From Phytophthora vignae f. sp. vignae (Eukaryota; Oomycota; Peronosporomycetes; Peronosporales; Peronosporaceae), in contig JABJUM010000007.1 of assembly GCA_016169955.1 (NCBI GenBank), positions 1,798,001 to 1,862,000 on the forward strand: 64,000 nt of DNA, written 5' to 3'. The position numbers and the translations under genes were made by a program. Under the pieces are notes generated by a model. It searched no databases. It worked only from the letters and a program-made list of their open reading frames with translations, and was not told where the DNA came from. Shown in pieces: positions 42,003 to 52,791 of the stretch. How positions within the stretch are numbered: position 1 is the stretch's first letter; each line of letters starts with the position of its first letter.

Positions 42003-42578
42003 TTACTCGAGGATGGCGGAGCACAGGAAGTCGATCTCGTCCGAGGATAAATAGCTCTGGTGGCAGCTCGAGGGCAGCGGCATGTCGGTGAACTCGCCCA
42101 GGTACGAGGCGGCGACCACCGGGAGGTCGGTCCACACGCTCTCGTTGAGGCTGCAGTCGATCGAGTCGGGCGTGTACATGGGCACGTCGTCCGAGGCGAC
42201 GGACGAGAAGCTCATGGTGGAGGAGCACGTCGAGTAGGTCGAGTTGGCGGGCGACACGGCGTGCTCGGGCACGGGGGACAGGCCGGCGAGCGCGGCCATG
42301 TCGAGCATCGAGATGGAGGACGGGGACTCGAGGCCGCCGTTGGCTTTCTTGGAGCGCGCCACCTGACGCTTCTGGCGGTCGAACTTGCGCTGGATCTTGT
42401 TGGCCTTGTCGCGGTGGTACAGGCACAGCTGGTGCGGCTGGCCGTTGCGCTTGCTGGAGCGCACGTTGGTGCACTTGCCGGTCTTGTACCTGCACTTGTT
42501 GAGGCCCGTGGCGGCGGGCGAGTTGGCGAGGCCCAGCGCCGTCTGGGCGGGCTGCGTCGTCGAGGAAGTGGCCACCAT
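42003..42578 (-). CDS. Small putative transcription regulator with C-x6-C-x15-C-x2-H zinc cluster
   Basis: ATG 42578 gives 191 aa; the same frame is open further upstream but the sequence there looks non-coding. Residues about 27-60 contain C-R-Y-K-T-G-K-C...H-Q-L-C-L-Y-H-R-D-K-A-N, a C-x6-C-x15-C-x2-H cluster followed by the basic helix N-K-I-Q-R-K-F-D-R-Q-K-R. This is a compact zinc-binding plus basic unit. The C-terminal half is Ser-rich with acidic patches ending D-E-I-D-F-L-C-S-A-I-L, which looks like an activation-type tail. From memory, similar H-R-x-K-A-N motif proteins are common in oomycetes; I could not verify this. DNA or RNA binding is inferred. Confidence 0.75.
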   Translation of the reverse strand: MVATSSTTQPAQTALGLANSPAATGLNKCRYKTGKCTNVRSSKRNGQPHQLCLYHRDKANKIQRKFDRQKRQVARSKKANGGLESPSSISMLDMAALAGLSPVPEHAVSPANSTYSTCSSTMSFSSVASDDVPMYTPDSIDCSLNESVWTDLPVVAASYLGEFTDMPLPSSCHQSYLSSDEIDFLCSAILE

Positions 42579-45500
42579 GTTGTTGACTAAAACGCGGTCG
42601 GGGATGGGCTTTCGTCCTCGGAACTTGCTCACTAGACGTCGAATTCTGAAATGGCAATGGGGGGGGGGATGGCGGGCCAAAGCCAAGAGCGAGGCTTGAT
42701 GGCCCTCCACGGTCTCTGCCCGCCTGACTGACAAGCAGAGCAGGCGAGCCGAGCCGAAAGCTCGCAGACAGGGATCCAAGCCGCCCGTCTCTCCTCCGGG
42801 CATTGCAATTGCTGCCGAGCCAGCAGGTCTCGCACGGACAGGCCAAGTGGGAGGCCACTGCAACGAGAGGTGACTTGCAGTGACCATGGCCGTGGAACCC
42901 GCGCGCACCGGCCGGCCCGCGGATTTTCGCTCCTCGCCGCTTCATGTTCGATACCAGGGGGCTAATGGCCGCATGGCAATGGCAATCGGCAGCACAAATG
43001 CGGCGAGTTGTGCAGATGGTCGCGTCACCTTTGATGTCGTCAGGCGTGACAAGCATTGCGGCGTGTTCACGAAATGGCCTTTCGGGGGCGTTTCATCAAG
43101 CGCGCGTCGTCATGTGGACGCCGGCGGCTGGTGGAAGATAAGATGAGGCAAGATCCAACGCCTTCCGGCATAAGGAGCGGCACGCCCACAACGTGGGGCG
43201 TGCGTGCTCGCCGTCCGCAGTCGTCCTCGCTTCCTGACATGGTCAGCTGATGTTTGACGCGAAAACTGGACTACCGTGCTTGACGGGGAATCTATTGATG
43301 GAGGTTGTATCTTCATACATCTTTGTCTGTGTGAAGAGCTACGAAACGGATACTATCGAGTCTGAGAGGCAGGTTGCACCGCGAAGCCCACAGGTGTCAA
43401 GTAGCTGTCACGACAGTGGCCACTCTGCTCTAGCGCGATCACGCCTCAACGCTCCATCAACGTTGTCACGGTGCAGTCGCCGCCGGCGACGATCGGGCGA
43501 GTCTCGCCGCGAGAGGCTTGCTGCCTCGTTGGAATCCGCCGACAGGCTAGCGGATGCCGCGAGACGCGCTTCTGGCGGCGGCGGCCGTAGCTCCCGGTCA
43601 TGCCACGCTGCCGCCGGCAGAAACCGGCGCGGACGTCGGCCAAATGTGTTGGATGGATGGGTGCACTGGCACCAGTGCACCCATCTATCGTGCACCTGCA
43701 CGGAGGGCCCGAGCGAGGATCGCTTTGGCGGCCTTCCACTGGCTGGCAGCCAGCTCCTGCGAGATTAGGCGGCTCCGGCGGCGAGGTCCGAGCAGCGCGC
43801 GCGTGCAGCCCTTGGGGTGACTGGATGGCTACCCGCCAGTCTCTCGCTGCGACACGAGCGGCATGGCCGAGATCCGGTCGGGGCTTGCGAGTTTGGCGGT
43901 TGCTCCAAGTGTGACGCGACGGGGGCTTCTGCGTTTCTTGACTAGCGCCGGCAGTCTCTGCACGGGCCAAGTGTATCCGAGCGATTCCTCACCGAATTGC
44001 GGGTCCTCGATGTGTCCTCCTCGAAGCCGAGGACTCGGGCGAAATGGCTTGATCTGGCAATAAGATACACCCGAACACCCGAGAGGCGGAGGACGCGAAA
44101 GGAAACTGATCACGATGGTGGTGTGCACTCAAGCTGCAACGTCAATGTGAGCTCGTTCCGCTAAAGCGGATGCTTTTCCAGCGGTGAGACGCAGCTAAGA
44201 GCACTCGCTGCTCATCTTGAAGCTTCCGGATCTCGCCCGACTTATCAGAATGGACCGGCAGCTTCCGGTGGAGACCTTCAGTCCGCTGTTGCAAAGCGAT
44301 GGAGCCATCTTCGTGCCGCGTTCGACGCCACGGCCAGTCGAACATGGCGCCGCCACCGAAATGGCAGCGCTCGGACGACGAGATGGGGTCTGCACCAGCG
44401 CGTACATAGCGTTGCTATAATAACTAACGACGCGATCATTTGCCATCTCGAGGAGGTGTACATGTTGGTGAACGGGCGTGGCCTTTGTTTCGGTTCTTAC
44501 GGGTGTCACGGCTGTGGAATCCTCGTGATCCTGCCCCTCGATGGGACGGATACATACCTGCGCTGCCCACCGCCGGCGCTTGATGGGAAGGTCTTGCCTG
44601 CAAGACGCGCCGGAGGCCGCGGGCGGGCGCGGTAGACTGCGCCTGGTTACTCACAGCGAGAGGATACCCGATTTGAAGTGCCCCCACAAACAGAAACACG
44701 TCCTCCTCCAGTCAAACCGTGGGACTTGCTGTGTGCTCTGGCAGAGCCTCTGCATGACAAGCTTGACTGAAGTTCCGCCAAGCCGCGCTGACTCGACGCG
44801 CGCCATTCAAGTTGGAATCTCCGATGAGTCATGTACACTTTGCGCTGGCAAGTGTATCTTGGGGTCGCCAACGTATAGCCCCGTGGAAACGCGACAATAG
44901 GCTTCGCCGACAATGGTCTGCTTCCCGGAGGCTTCAGCTCAGAGCCCCCGCTCCGACTCGAGAGCACTCGGAGTGGCCGGCCGCGGGCGATTTGAGGGCA
45001 CCCACTTACAGCAAACGCCGCCACCACCCACCGCGCCCGCGGTCCCCAAGCCATCTTCGCTCCGGCTCCAATTGAGCGGTTCGAGCCCCGAGAGAGGTGC
45101 CGGGATCTGCTAGCGCGTGCCACCTCCGAATGGCCGCAACGCGGATTCTTCCCCAATATCGGTTGCGCTGCTGTCTGCACTGCAACTGCAGACGCGTCAC
45201 ATGCGCAGCGCGACTACAGACTACAGATCCGCTGCAAGCGCGTGCAGTCCAGCAACAGCGAGCGTGTCCGACCAACCATGCCACCAGAACGGTAAACTTG
45301 CAGCATTGCTTGCATTCCGGAGGCTTACGTGCACTACATCTTGAGATAGCGGGGCGCGTGGCGCTCGGGATATCATGGCACGCGCGCCCGCAGTTCCCGA
45401 CAACCTCCGTATATCTGCCTTGTATTCGACGCATGCGTGTGCGCAATGCCCCCTAAATGGTAAGCTCGACGCGGATGTGCCTCAGGCTGCGTTGCCGGCG

Positions 45501-45665
45501 CCAACCAGTCCCCTACCACTTGCTTGATTCAAGCTGAGTGAGGTTGAGTAAGAGTGGAATGCTTCTTTGATTGACAAGCATGAACAACAAGGATGCTCAC
45601 CGAAACGGACATGTTCAACCGTTGCAGAACTACACGGTGGCACCCGAACTTTTAAGTTTAAATTA
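42579..45665. other. 3.1 kb without a recognised gene
   Basis: GC-rich sequence with many short overlapping open frames on all frames, none with domain signatures or convincing codon pattern. It contains the upstream region of the zinc-cluster gene, a run of ten G near 42659-42668, and a perfect palindrome near 43670. A fast-evolving or non-coding transcript cannot be excluded. Confidence 0.5.
43656..43685. repeat. Perfect 14-bp inverted repeat with 2-nt centre
   Basis: GATGGGTGCACTGG at 43656-43669, CA, then the exact reverse complement at 43672-43685. It lies in the gene-poor stretch and can form a tight hairpin. Confidence 0.85.
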
Positions 45666-47214
45666 CTATATGTACTGATCAACACTGGCACACGTTGTGC
45701 TGGCCTGTGGTGGCGCTGGCGTCACGCCCTCCTTCCGACGGTGCGGCTGTGGGAACGTGTGAGTGTTCCAGATACGCTTGGGGGCGTCTCGCTTCTGCCG
45801 CCTGCGCTCCGCGATGCAGAGTCGCACCGCTTGCCCCCAAAGTAGCACCCGCGTCGAGATGGTGTTCACCACTTCTGACCTGGAAACCCGTCGGCCGAGA
45901 TGGTGTTTGACGAACGAGAAGCGGCGCATGACGACGCCCTCGGCACCATCGGACCCGACGTGGCGCCGCAGCGTGATGCCCACGGAAATGTCCTTGCGCA
46001 CTCGGCTGTGTGTATGGTACGGGTGCAGCTCGTCCACGTCTACAAAGTCGCTCATCATGACGGTGAGGTCGCCCTGCTCGCCTGACTGCCCGTCGCCGTC
46101 GGACTCATCGACTTCACCGGCGGCGAATTTCTTCAAGAAGAAGACGGCGTTGGACTCCTGCACCAGGAAGCTGCGGCCGTCGCACGAGCGCTCGGGCAGA
46201 TCAACCCGCTCCACGGTGCGCGCGTGTAGGAAGGTGTCGACCATGCCGTCGTAGTACGTGCGGTTCGTGACGCAGCCGAGCAACCGCGAGACGCCGTCGC
46301 GCGGCACGACGAATTGGTCGCCAATCACCTCGGCCACCTCGGCCACGGTCATGCCGCTCACGAAGGAGACGCTGAAGTCCACGGTGTAGAACTTGCCGAA
46401 GCGCTCGAAAGTGTCGACGTAGAAGAACTCGCGCGTCGGGTCGATGCCGCGAGTCTGTGCCGTGACAAACCGGCGCACGACGTCCAGCTTCTCGTCCCGG
46501 ATCTCGAGCAGCTTGCTGCGGCGCTCGACTGGGTCCTTGCTCAGTCGGATGTACGACTCCATGGGTGTCATCAGTGTCATTCTCTGCAACATTGCACACA
46601 CAACACTCGTCAATACTCTAACACCTTCATCCCAACAGCCAATAGCCACTACTCACGTAGTGCATCAATGGCGACGCGTGGATCATCAGTCGGTGCAGGT
46701 CGCCAGCGCTCTGTTGGTGGAGCTTGATAACGTCGACCAGCATGTTCTGTTGTACTCTGGCCTCCTCCAACCTGCTCTTCTCCAGCTCGACCTCTTGTTT
46801 TACCGCCCGTTGTTGCTCATTATCACCCTCTGACTCTACAACGCTCGCGTCCGCTTTGAACTGCAGAAAGTCTCTCTGCGCCTCCAGAAACTTGAGTTCT
46901 CGCGCTGCCAACTCCATCTCCTTGTCCTCGGACGTTAAGGCTGATGGACCATCGACTGCTATCGCTAGACCTTCCTTCTCCTTCTCTGATTCCATTGCAC
47001 CGACGGAATTATCGTCCAATTCGTCGTCCGACAGCAGCGACGTCAACAGTTCGTCGCCCAGCTCGCCCGAGGGCAGCAGCAGCTCCAAATCCGGCAAGTC
47101 CAGCACCTCCGTGGCCAGCAGCGCGTCCCCGCCGTGGTCGGGGTCGTCAAACACGCAGTCGATCTCCGCATTCATCGCCAAGACGTCGGCCTCGAGGTCC
47201 TCGAGTCGCTCCAT
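45666..47214 (-). CDS. Array-family gene 13: acidic/coiled-coil/START-like protein
   Basis: Proposed structure: complement(join(45666..46583, 46657..47214)), 491 aa; intron 73 bp (GTGAGT...TTGCAG, phase 0). The N-terminus is acidic (D/E-rich) rather than basic and has no T-Y-x-x-R-K block. A Glu/Gln-rich coiled coil (about residues 110-180) precedes the intron. The exon 2 start R-M-T-L-M-T-P-M-E-S-Y-I-R-L aligns with the start of exon 3 in genes 5-8, so this is the equivalent of intron 2. Signatures: D-F-V-D-V-D-E-L-H-P-Y, R-K-D-I-S-V, M-R-R-F-S. A divergent, dispersed member of the family sharing a 218-bp divergent upstream region with GUF1. Lacking the basic segment, it might be a dominant partner rather than a DNA binder (inference). 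Confidence 0.82.
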
Positions 47215-47432
47215 TTTCGACTCTCACGGGCTCAATTGAGGTCCGGAGCGTCGGAATTTGCCCATCCCCGTGTCGCTGTCAAACCATTAGTGCACCGTAA
47301 GCAAGTTCAAGTTACAGATTGTGCAACGGAGAACGCCTTATGTAGCTTTAATTGTGTTGCATGTTGTGTAAATTGACACTAAATGCAACGTAATCTGCAC
47401 AGCCACACAACAGGTTCAACACCTTGACCGGA
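47215..47432. promoter_or_regulatory. 218-bp divergent promoter of gene 13 and GUF1
   Basis: The start codons of gene 13 (minus, 47214) and GUF1 (plus, 47433) are separated by only 218 bp without other coding sequence. This region must supply both promoters and 5' UTRs. No specific element is claimed. Confidence 0.65.
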
Positions 47433-49584
47433 ATGCTGGCGCTACGTCCTCGGGCGCTGCAACGCGCGCTGCGCGTGCCCGCAATGCGCGCTCGGTATCT
47501 GGCCACAGCTTCTAGAGAGGTCAAGGAAGACGCGGCGCTTACGCCCGCGACTGTGGGGCCGTACATGTCCGAGAGGCTCGAGGAATTCAAGCCTGAACGC
47601 ATCCGCAACTTTAGCATCGTGGCGCACATCGACCACGGTAAATCGGTGCGTCGTCCAAGCTAAAACGCTACATATTATTATTTCATTCACAAATTTATAT
47701 GTGAGATATGAAAATAACATCACGGAATTAACGGTTATTTCGGACCTGTAGACGCTCGCGGACCGCCTGCTCGAGTCCAGCGGCAACATCTCGCGCAAGG
47801 AGCGCGAGAGCGCCCAGTTCCTCGACAACTTGAAGGTCGAGAGGGAGCGCGGCATCACCGTCAAGGCCCAGACGGCGTCCATGATGCACCGAGACCCCAA
47901 GACCGGCGAGAGCTTCATGCTCAACTTGGTGGACACTCCGGGGCACGTGGACTTCAGCTACGAGGTGAACCGGTCGCTGTCTGCCTGTGAAGGAGTGTTG
48001 CTGCTGGTGGACTGCTCGCAAGGCATCCAGGCGCAGACGTTGGCGACGTATTACGCTGCAAAGGAGAGGAATCTCCACGTGGTGCCCGTGCTGACCAAGA
48101 TCGATATGCCCCACGCTGAGGTGGACGACAGCATCTTGAGTCTGTCGTCGCTGCTGGACGTGGACCCGGATGAGGTGCTGCTGACGTCCGCGAAGAGCGG
48201 GAAGGGCATTCAGGACGTGCTTCCGGCGGTGGTGGACAGACTGCCGCCGCCTGTGGAGTGCGACCCCAATGCCCCGCTGAGGTGTCTGCTGGTGGACTCG
48301 TACTACGATGACTACCGCGGAACTGTGTGTCTCGTCAAGGTGGTGGATGGAGCGATTTTCCCAGGAGACAAGATCTACAGCGCGCACCAGAAGACCAAGC
48401 ACGACGTGCAGGAGACGGGTTTGCTGCTTCCTGGACGCTACAAGACCAAGGGGTTGTATGCTGGTCAGGTGGGCTACATCATTGCAGGCATGAAGTCCAC
48501 TACGGAAGCCAAGGTTGGAGATACGTTCTTCCGTGAAGGAGCTGCGTCGGCAGATCTGAAAGCTCTTCCGGGCTTCCAGGAGGCGCGCAGCATGGTGTTT
48601 GCGAGTATGTACCCCACTGATGACTGCAGCTTCGACGAGTTGCGAGTGGCCATTGAGAAGCTGACGTTGAACGACGCGAGTGTCACAGCTCAGCAGGAAA
48701 CCAGCGGTGCACTTGGTATGGGCTTCCGCTGCGGATTCCTCGGATTGTTGCACATGGAAGTTTTCCACCAGCGTCTATCGGACGAGCAGGGTATGCAGGT
48801 CATGGTCACTGCGCCAATGGTGCCGTACACTGTGATTGACCCGAAGGGTGAGCAGTTCACTGTGGAGACCCCTGGTGCGTTCCCTGAGTCGACGAAGTAT
48901 TACGAAATCTTGGAGCCGATGGTGGAGGCCTCGATCATCACCCCATCGTCGTACCTGGGCCCAGTGCTGGCGCTGGCGAAGGAAAAGCGTGGAGTCCAGA
49001 CAAACCTCGTCTACCTCGAGGACGAACGTGTTATCGTGACCATCGATGTGCCGTGGCAAGAGGTCGTCACCAACTTCTACAACGAGCTCAAGACGATCTC
49101 TTCCGGTTACGGTAAGTTGATGATTGTAGCATCATTATTATCAGTTTAGCATTTACTAATGCTGCGTGCCTTGTTTCCTATAGCAACGCTGAACTATCGT
49201 GAGATCGAGCCGCAGAAGTCGGACATCGTGAAGGTGGACCTGCTGATCAACGGAAAGGTTCTGGACGCGCTGTCCTTCGTGTGCCACCGCAGCAGAGCGA
49301 CGCCGGACGGCCGTGCTCTGTCTCAGAAGCTGAAGCGCGTCATCGACCGACAGCAGTACGAGATCTCAATCCAAGCTGCGCTGGGTGGCAAAATCTTCGC
49401 CAAGGAGCGGATCGCTCCGTACCGCAAGGACGTTCTCATCAAGTCTGGCAAGACTGTCGGTGGTGGAGATAGCACGCGCAAGAAAAAGCTGCTGGCCAAG
49501 CAGAAGCAGGGCAAGCGCCGCATGAGGACCGTGTCGAACGTGCAGCTCTCGCAGGATGCTTTCTGGTCGGTTCTTTCCAAGTAA
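47433..49584 (+). CDS. GUF1: Mitochondrial translation GTPase GUF1 (EF4/LepA)
   Basis: Proposed structure: join(47433..47645, 47752..49111, 49184..49584), 657 aa, the usual length for GUF1. Introns are 106 and 72 bp; the second has TTACTAAT before its 3' end. The Arg/Ala-rich N-terminus (about 1-40) looks like a mitochondrial presequence. G-domain motifs: A-H-I-D-H-G-K-S/T, with intron 1 between S and T (residues 64-72), D-T-P-G-H-V-D-F (132-139) and T-K-I-D (186-189). Domain II, the EF-G-like domains and the LepA-specific C-terminal domain follow, the last containing R-E-I-E-P-Q-K-S-D-I-V-K and a Lys-rich tail near K-R-R-M-R-T-V. EF4 proteins back-translocate or remodel stalled ribosomes; this one should act in the mitochondrial matrix. 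No lesions. Confidence 0.95.
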
Positions 49585-49645
49585 CAATAGAACGCGAGTG
49601 AGTTTAGCTTCTTTACAACGTTACGAGCTCGACACGGTGGTCGAG

Positions 49646-50914
49646 TTAGAGGCAGGATGAGAGCATGGCCTGAGCCACCTTGTCAGCATTATTGCGGATA
49701 CGATTCACTGCAAACTGAGGCACGGAAATGGCAGACTTGTGAATCCGTTGGCACAACCAGCGGGCCATCACGATAACGGGTTTGCCGTCCTCATCCTGGT
49801 TCGATACCAGCGAAATGATGGTGATCACATCCTGGCGCAGTCGGTCCGAACAGCGATACGGAAACAATGCGTCTTCTTCCACGACATCGCAGATCATCAG
49901 CGCTTGTTATGGCAGGCCTGGAGTCGCTGGATAGTATTCCCCCAATGCCACGTGGTTCGACTCGACTTCCAGGTTGTCAATCTTAGTAACTACCGGTACG
50001 ATGTTGGGCCACCGCGCTGTCTGGCATGGCGTCGTCGTTGACTGTGACGTCACCAGTCGCTTCGTAGATGTTGATCTAAATGTTGTGCACGAAGTGTTGG
50101 AGCGTTTCAACCGTAGACTTGATACTCTGTGCCTCTGGTAGCGGGATGATATCAAAGTTCAAAGCCAGGAGATCTCCATTGTCAGCTTTGGACTTCTTCC
50201 GCTCGCAGTACTCGTCCGTGCCCATGCAGTGCTGTTGCAGCATGAGCTGGCGAGCAAACTGCAGTCGATCGTACCGCATCGCCAACAGTGCACTTTGTCT
50301 CTCACGGGAATCTGCGCCGAGGCGTGTAAGCGCATCGAATGAAGCTTTCATTTTGTTGTTCTACACAGCAGGAATCACAAGACAAAAAGAAAAGTTAGTG
50401 GATGCCTGCAACTCAATATGTTACCTCTTCGTAGGACGTACGATGAATTGTGAAAGCATGGACGCCGTGGTGGCTAACGATAAGCGCTGTACCCGGAGCA
50501 TCTCGAGCAATTCTTTTGTTCGGGCGTTGCTGCTGGATTAATTTCGCGCGCTCCCTCATCACGTGCCCTCGACCAGCATAGGAGTCCATTTCCTCGTTCA
50601 GCCGCTTCATTTCGTTCTTCAAGGCCTTGATCTCTGTCTTTAGTGAGCGAGAACTTAGTAAAATGTCTAATATAGAAAAGGGGTATTTCACCAACCTGGC
50701 GCCGGGTGTATGTGCGAATCTTCTCTTTCTTGGGCTTTTTCGTTTTGGAACCGTGGTTGTTGTGCTGTTGCGGTCGCTTCACTTGTTTGGGTGGTGACGG
50801 CGTAGTTTCCGGCATTGACTGCGATTCAGTCCAAAGTACATCGTCTGTAAAGTCTAGGTGTTCATAGCTTGGTGGGATGAAGTACTCTGGCTCGGTGGGA
50901 GAGTTGGTTCTCAT
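49646..50914 (-). pseudogene. Array pseudogene 14 (gene 5/6-like)
   Basis: Three exons are recognisable: 50914-50696 (ends I-R-T-Y-T-R-R-Q), 50637-50442, and about 50360-49646. Exon 2 is 196 nt instead of 195, and the extra base shifts the frame near K-R-I-A. The expected R-V-Q-R-L-S-L-A and donor GTACGT appear in the shifted frame. Exon 3 starts N-N-K-M-K-A-S-F and has a TAG after H-F-V-H-N-I. The R-E-N-D region is shortened, another stop and frame change follow, and the end (V-V-E-E-D-A-L-F-P-Y, R-Q-D-V-I-T, M-A-R-W-L-C-Q-R) is well preserved. Tail-to-tail with GUF1, 61 bp apart. Decay appears moderate. Confidence 0.85.
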
Positions 50915-52791
50915 GCTGGCGCTTGCTTCGGAGACTCCAAGTTGTGGACTGAGCTTGAACGTCGCCCCGTCCGGAAGTGTTAGCACACCTGATTAATTAA
51001 AGCAATCCGCAAGCATGTTAGTGATTCTCATAATATACCTACTTACAGTTAGCGTTGCTTGCAAACGCGTTTGTGTGTTGCTGCTCTATCACTAGCCGAT
51101 CAAATTAAAAGCTACTGTTACCCGCTCATCCTTACTTGTGAGTAGATTTCGCGGACTTTCGAGTAATGAGTAATGTGCTCGGAATTCCGAGTACGTAAAC
51201 TTCATTTAAACTCGACTTGAAACTATTGACTAAACTCTAAAGACGTTGCTTGTTGGGATGTCATTCACAAAATAACGTGCTAACGTTACAAATCCTTTAG
51301 GGCAACTTATCTTTTGTTTTCTGCTAGATGACGCTTCAACTTTCTACTAGCTTACTCACATCCGCAGAAGTGGATCGATGCGCTACTTCCCCACATGCAT
51401 TAACATTGTATCCTCCTGCTGTCTGGTCCAAGGTGGCGATGCCCGACGTGTGGCATATTTCCTAAGTCACATTATGTGGGCTTACTCAGAAGTCAGTGAG
51501 TTGTACTCACAATTAAGTAGCACCCGTTGTTGAGGCCACAATCCAATTACGCATCACGGCGTAGCAAAAGTAATCTGGCGCTGCTTAGTTTGAAAATAGC
51601 ATGGTTGGTGTAAAGAAGAAGAAGACCTTTGCGTGCAAGTCAGCTTTCGACAAGTGAATTTTAGTTCAAGGTAAATTAATAGTTAAGAAATGTCTAACTC
51701 CACAAACATGTAAGCCAGATTCACAACACATAAACAAAAAGTTTGCACACACTAGTGTTCTACTTCTAGTTTTGTACTTAAGTATTTTATTTCTTATCGT
51801 AACAAGGAAACACCAAGAGAACCACTTTGATCGCTACACTGACCGAGCTTTTTGGGGAGCCATTCTCACCAAGGTTGTCGACTCAGCGAAAAGTTACGAG
51901 TTCAGTACGTCAACTTTTGTCAAACGACTGCAGACCAGGCAAATTCAGCGGGTTCGTCTAGGAAAATCTTCAGATGATGCCTTCGAGCTGAGGCAAAGCT
52001 TTATGACAAGCCCCAGTTAGCGGATGGACAAACATTGTACTTGGGCAATGTCAGCAATGCGAACTCCAGCAAGAGAAAACGCCTTTGATATCGATGTTAT
52101 CGGCGCACTACGACGGTGACAAATCGCTCATAAATACGTTTATCGTGCTCCCAACATCCAAGAGATCGCAACTCGAATGCAATCGGAGCAGACTCAGTTA
52201 TTACTGACAATCTCAACTTTGAAAATCCACTTCTGTTGCGAGGATCAGCTCGATCGGCTTACCGTGAAACAGAACTGAGAACAATTACTACATTGGCGAA
52301 ATAATAAAGCGGCTGGTATGATCATGGTAGCCGACAAGACTCGTGTGTCGTGACGAACACCCAGCTGCGATTGCTTTTTTGTTGAGCACCAGCGGATACC
52401 GGTAGTGGCTGAACTCCGAGATCACCTCGACAAGGCGAAAAACAAAATGTCCAAAAGCCCGCTTTCCGTGGTCTGGGTCACGAAGGCGCACAGTACTGGA
52501 GAAAACTGCAGATCAGCCGATGATCGTCTCACAGAAAATACCCAGTAGAAATGCTTTATCTGAAAAAAAAACTGCAGCCGATATCTCCAAAACTTACTTC
52601 CCGAAAGCACAGGGAAGGTATTCAGCGGGGGAACACTGGGCACTACACAAGCACAGCGGGGGAACACTGGGCACTATACAAGCACAGCAGTGCAACACAA
52701 GAGCTGGCTGCCGCCTAGAAAAATTGGACACGAAACCCGACCAAACACCGACCACAGCCTTCTATTCTTCACTTGCATCACCCACGCTTAT
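50915..52791. other. 1.9 kb intergenic, nothing recognised
   Basis: An AT-richer region between pseudogene 14 and the HAD hydrolase. One plus-strand open frame of about 80 codons (51772-52020) has no recognisable features. A 31-bp direct repeat lies near the right end, in the likely 3' UTR of the hydrolase. Confidence 0.5.
52623..52684. repeat. Two tandem copies of a 31-bp unit
   Basis: Units start at 52623 and 52654, each beginning CAGCGGGGGAACACTGGGCA, with one base difference between copies. They lie just downstream of the HAD hydrolase stop codon. Confidence 0.85.

Noticed and set aside
42060..42590. 176-codon Gly/Val/Arg-rich plus frame over the zinc-cluster gene
   Set aside because: Antisense of a GC-rich gene; low-complexity composition.
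42579..42908. Upstream extension of the zinc-cluster protein to 301 codons
   Set aside because: The extra 110 residues are compositionally unlike protein-coding sequence here and span a homopolymer G run; ATG 42578 is the simpler start.
45060..45110. GGTTCGAG sequence suggesting a tRNA T-loop
   Set aside because: The flanking bases cannot form the T-stem, and no A-box lies at the right distance.
47728..48768. 346-codon minus frame over GUF1
   Set aside because: Antisense shadow of the G-domain exon, with no independent signals.
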